A stretch of 64,000 nt of DNA, taken from assembly GCA_963693365.1 (NCBI GenBank), contig CAVNZM010000009.1:9114001-9178000 (forward strand). Reading direction: 5' to 3'. Positions 63,650 to 64,000 of this stretch are shown in pieces; position 1 is the first letter of the stretch, and each line of letters opens with the position of its first letter. Under the pieces are notes generated by a model, which was not told where the DNA came from, ran no database searches, and saw nothing but the letters and a program-made list of their open reading frames with translations. This DNA is from Amoebidium appalachense (taxonomy: Eukaryota > Ichthyosporea). Both the position numbers and the translations under genes were made by a program.

Positions 63650-64000
63650 TCCCGCCTCCCCCCTTCTGCCTCCCTCCATCCCTCTATACCTCCCTCAGAG
63701 TCCTCCCTCCGTAGCTCAATAGGCTCCCTCCCTCCTTCCCTCCATCCCTTCTTCCCTCGGTCCCTCCCTCCCTCCCTCCCTTCTAACCTTCCACCCACCC
63801 TCTCTCCCTCTCCCTAGGTAAAGAGGCCTCCCTCCCTCCCACGCACCACCCACCCACCCACTCTCCCTTCCACCCACCCCCACCCAACCACCCCGTGACC
63901 CTCCCTAGCGAAAGAGGCCTCCCCCCCCTCCCTCCCTCCCTCCATAGCTAGAGAGGTCTCCCTCCCTCCATAGCAAAAGAGTTCTCCCTCCCTCCCTCCC
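63650..64000. repeat. CTCC array punctuated by a TAGCNAAAGAGGCCT motif
   Basis: CTCC tetranucleotide repeats are interrupted at irregular intervals (about 63714, 63817, 63905, 63953, 63971) by variants of TAGCTAAAGAGGCCT. The array runs off the window end. Confidence 0.8.

Overview
The window is nuclear DNA from an intron-rich eukaryote. Coding exons are short (about 45-190 bp), have clean GT-AG borders with matching phases, and sit among long introns packed with (CA)n/(GT)n, (CT)n and pure poly-G/poly-C tracts of up to 61 bases. The lineage cannot be fixed from sequence alone. A BFR1 homologue, a CIP2A-like gene, a LINE with separate ORF1 and ORF2, and a DDE transposase/3'-5' exonuclease element fit a protist, an alga or an early-branching opisthokont.

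Layout. 1-5766: no recognisable gene; a 143/122-bp tandem array lies near 700-1190. 5767-15130 (-): a complete 14-exon gene for a 482-residue BFR1-like protein. 15131-17241: intergenic, between two divergent genes. 17242-35105 (+): a many-exon gene for a CIP2A-like protein, armadillo-like at the N-terminus and coiled coil at the C-terminus; the C-terminal exons are solid, and the first exons and one middle stretch are uncertain. 36027-43784 (+): a decayed multi-exon mobile-element gene with a zinc-binding N-terminus, a DDE-like core, a DEDDy 3'-5' exonuclease and a C-terminal cysteine cluster. It carries about seven frameshifts and two in-frame stops. 43785-47513: microsatellites and a fold-back element. 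47514-47900 (-): the end of a hAT transposase. 48702-48842: a palindromic fold-back element. 49040-53544 (-): an intact-looking LINE (ORF1 394 residues, ORF2 1102 residues, poly-A tail). 53651-53882: a subterminal tandem array ending in an inverted repeat that matches one at 45415. 55481-56806 (+): an intronless gene for a 441-residue multi-pass membrane protein. 57000-64000: no gene seen; three diverged copies of one dispersed repeat, and CT/CTCC simple repeats.

The two host genes probably act in unrelated processes: BFR1 in mRNP/ER/segregation and CIP2A as a PP2A-binding coiled-coil scaffold. They share only a divergent arrangement and one identical 136-bp intronic repeat. The right half of the window is largely mobile-element territory in which elements of several classes lie side by side or nested.

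The strongest candidates for something under-described are the transposase-exonuclease fusion, the strand-polar C(n)A(n)/T(n)G(n) tracts and the TIR-bounded 8.5-kb segment.
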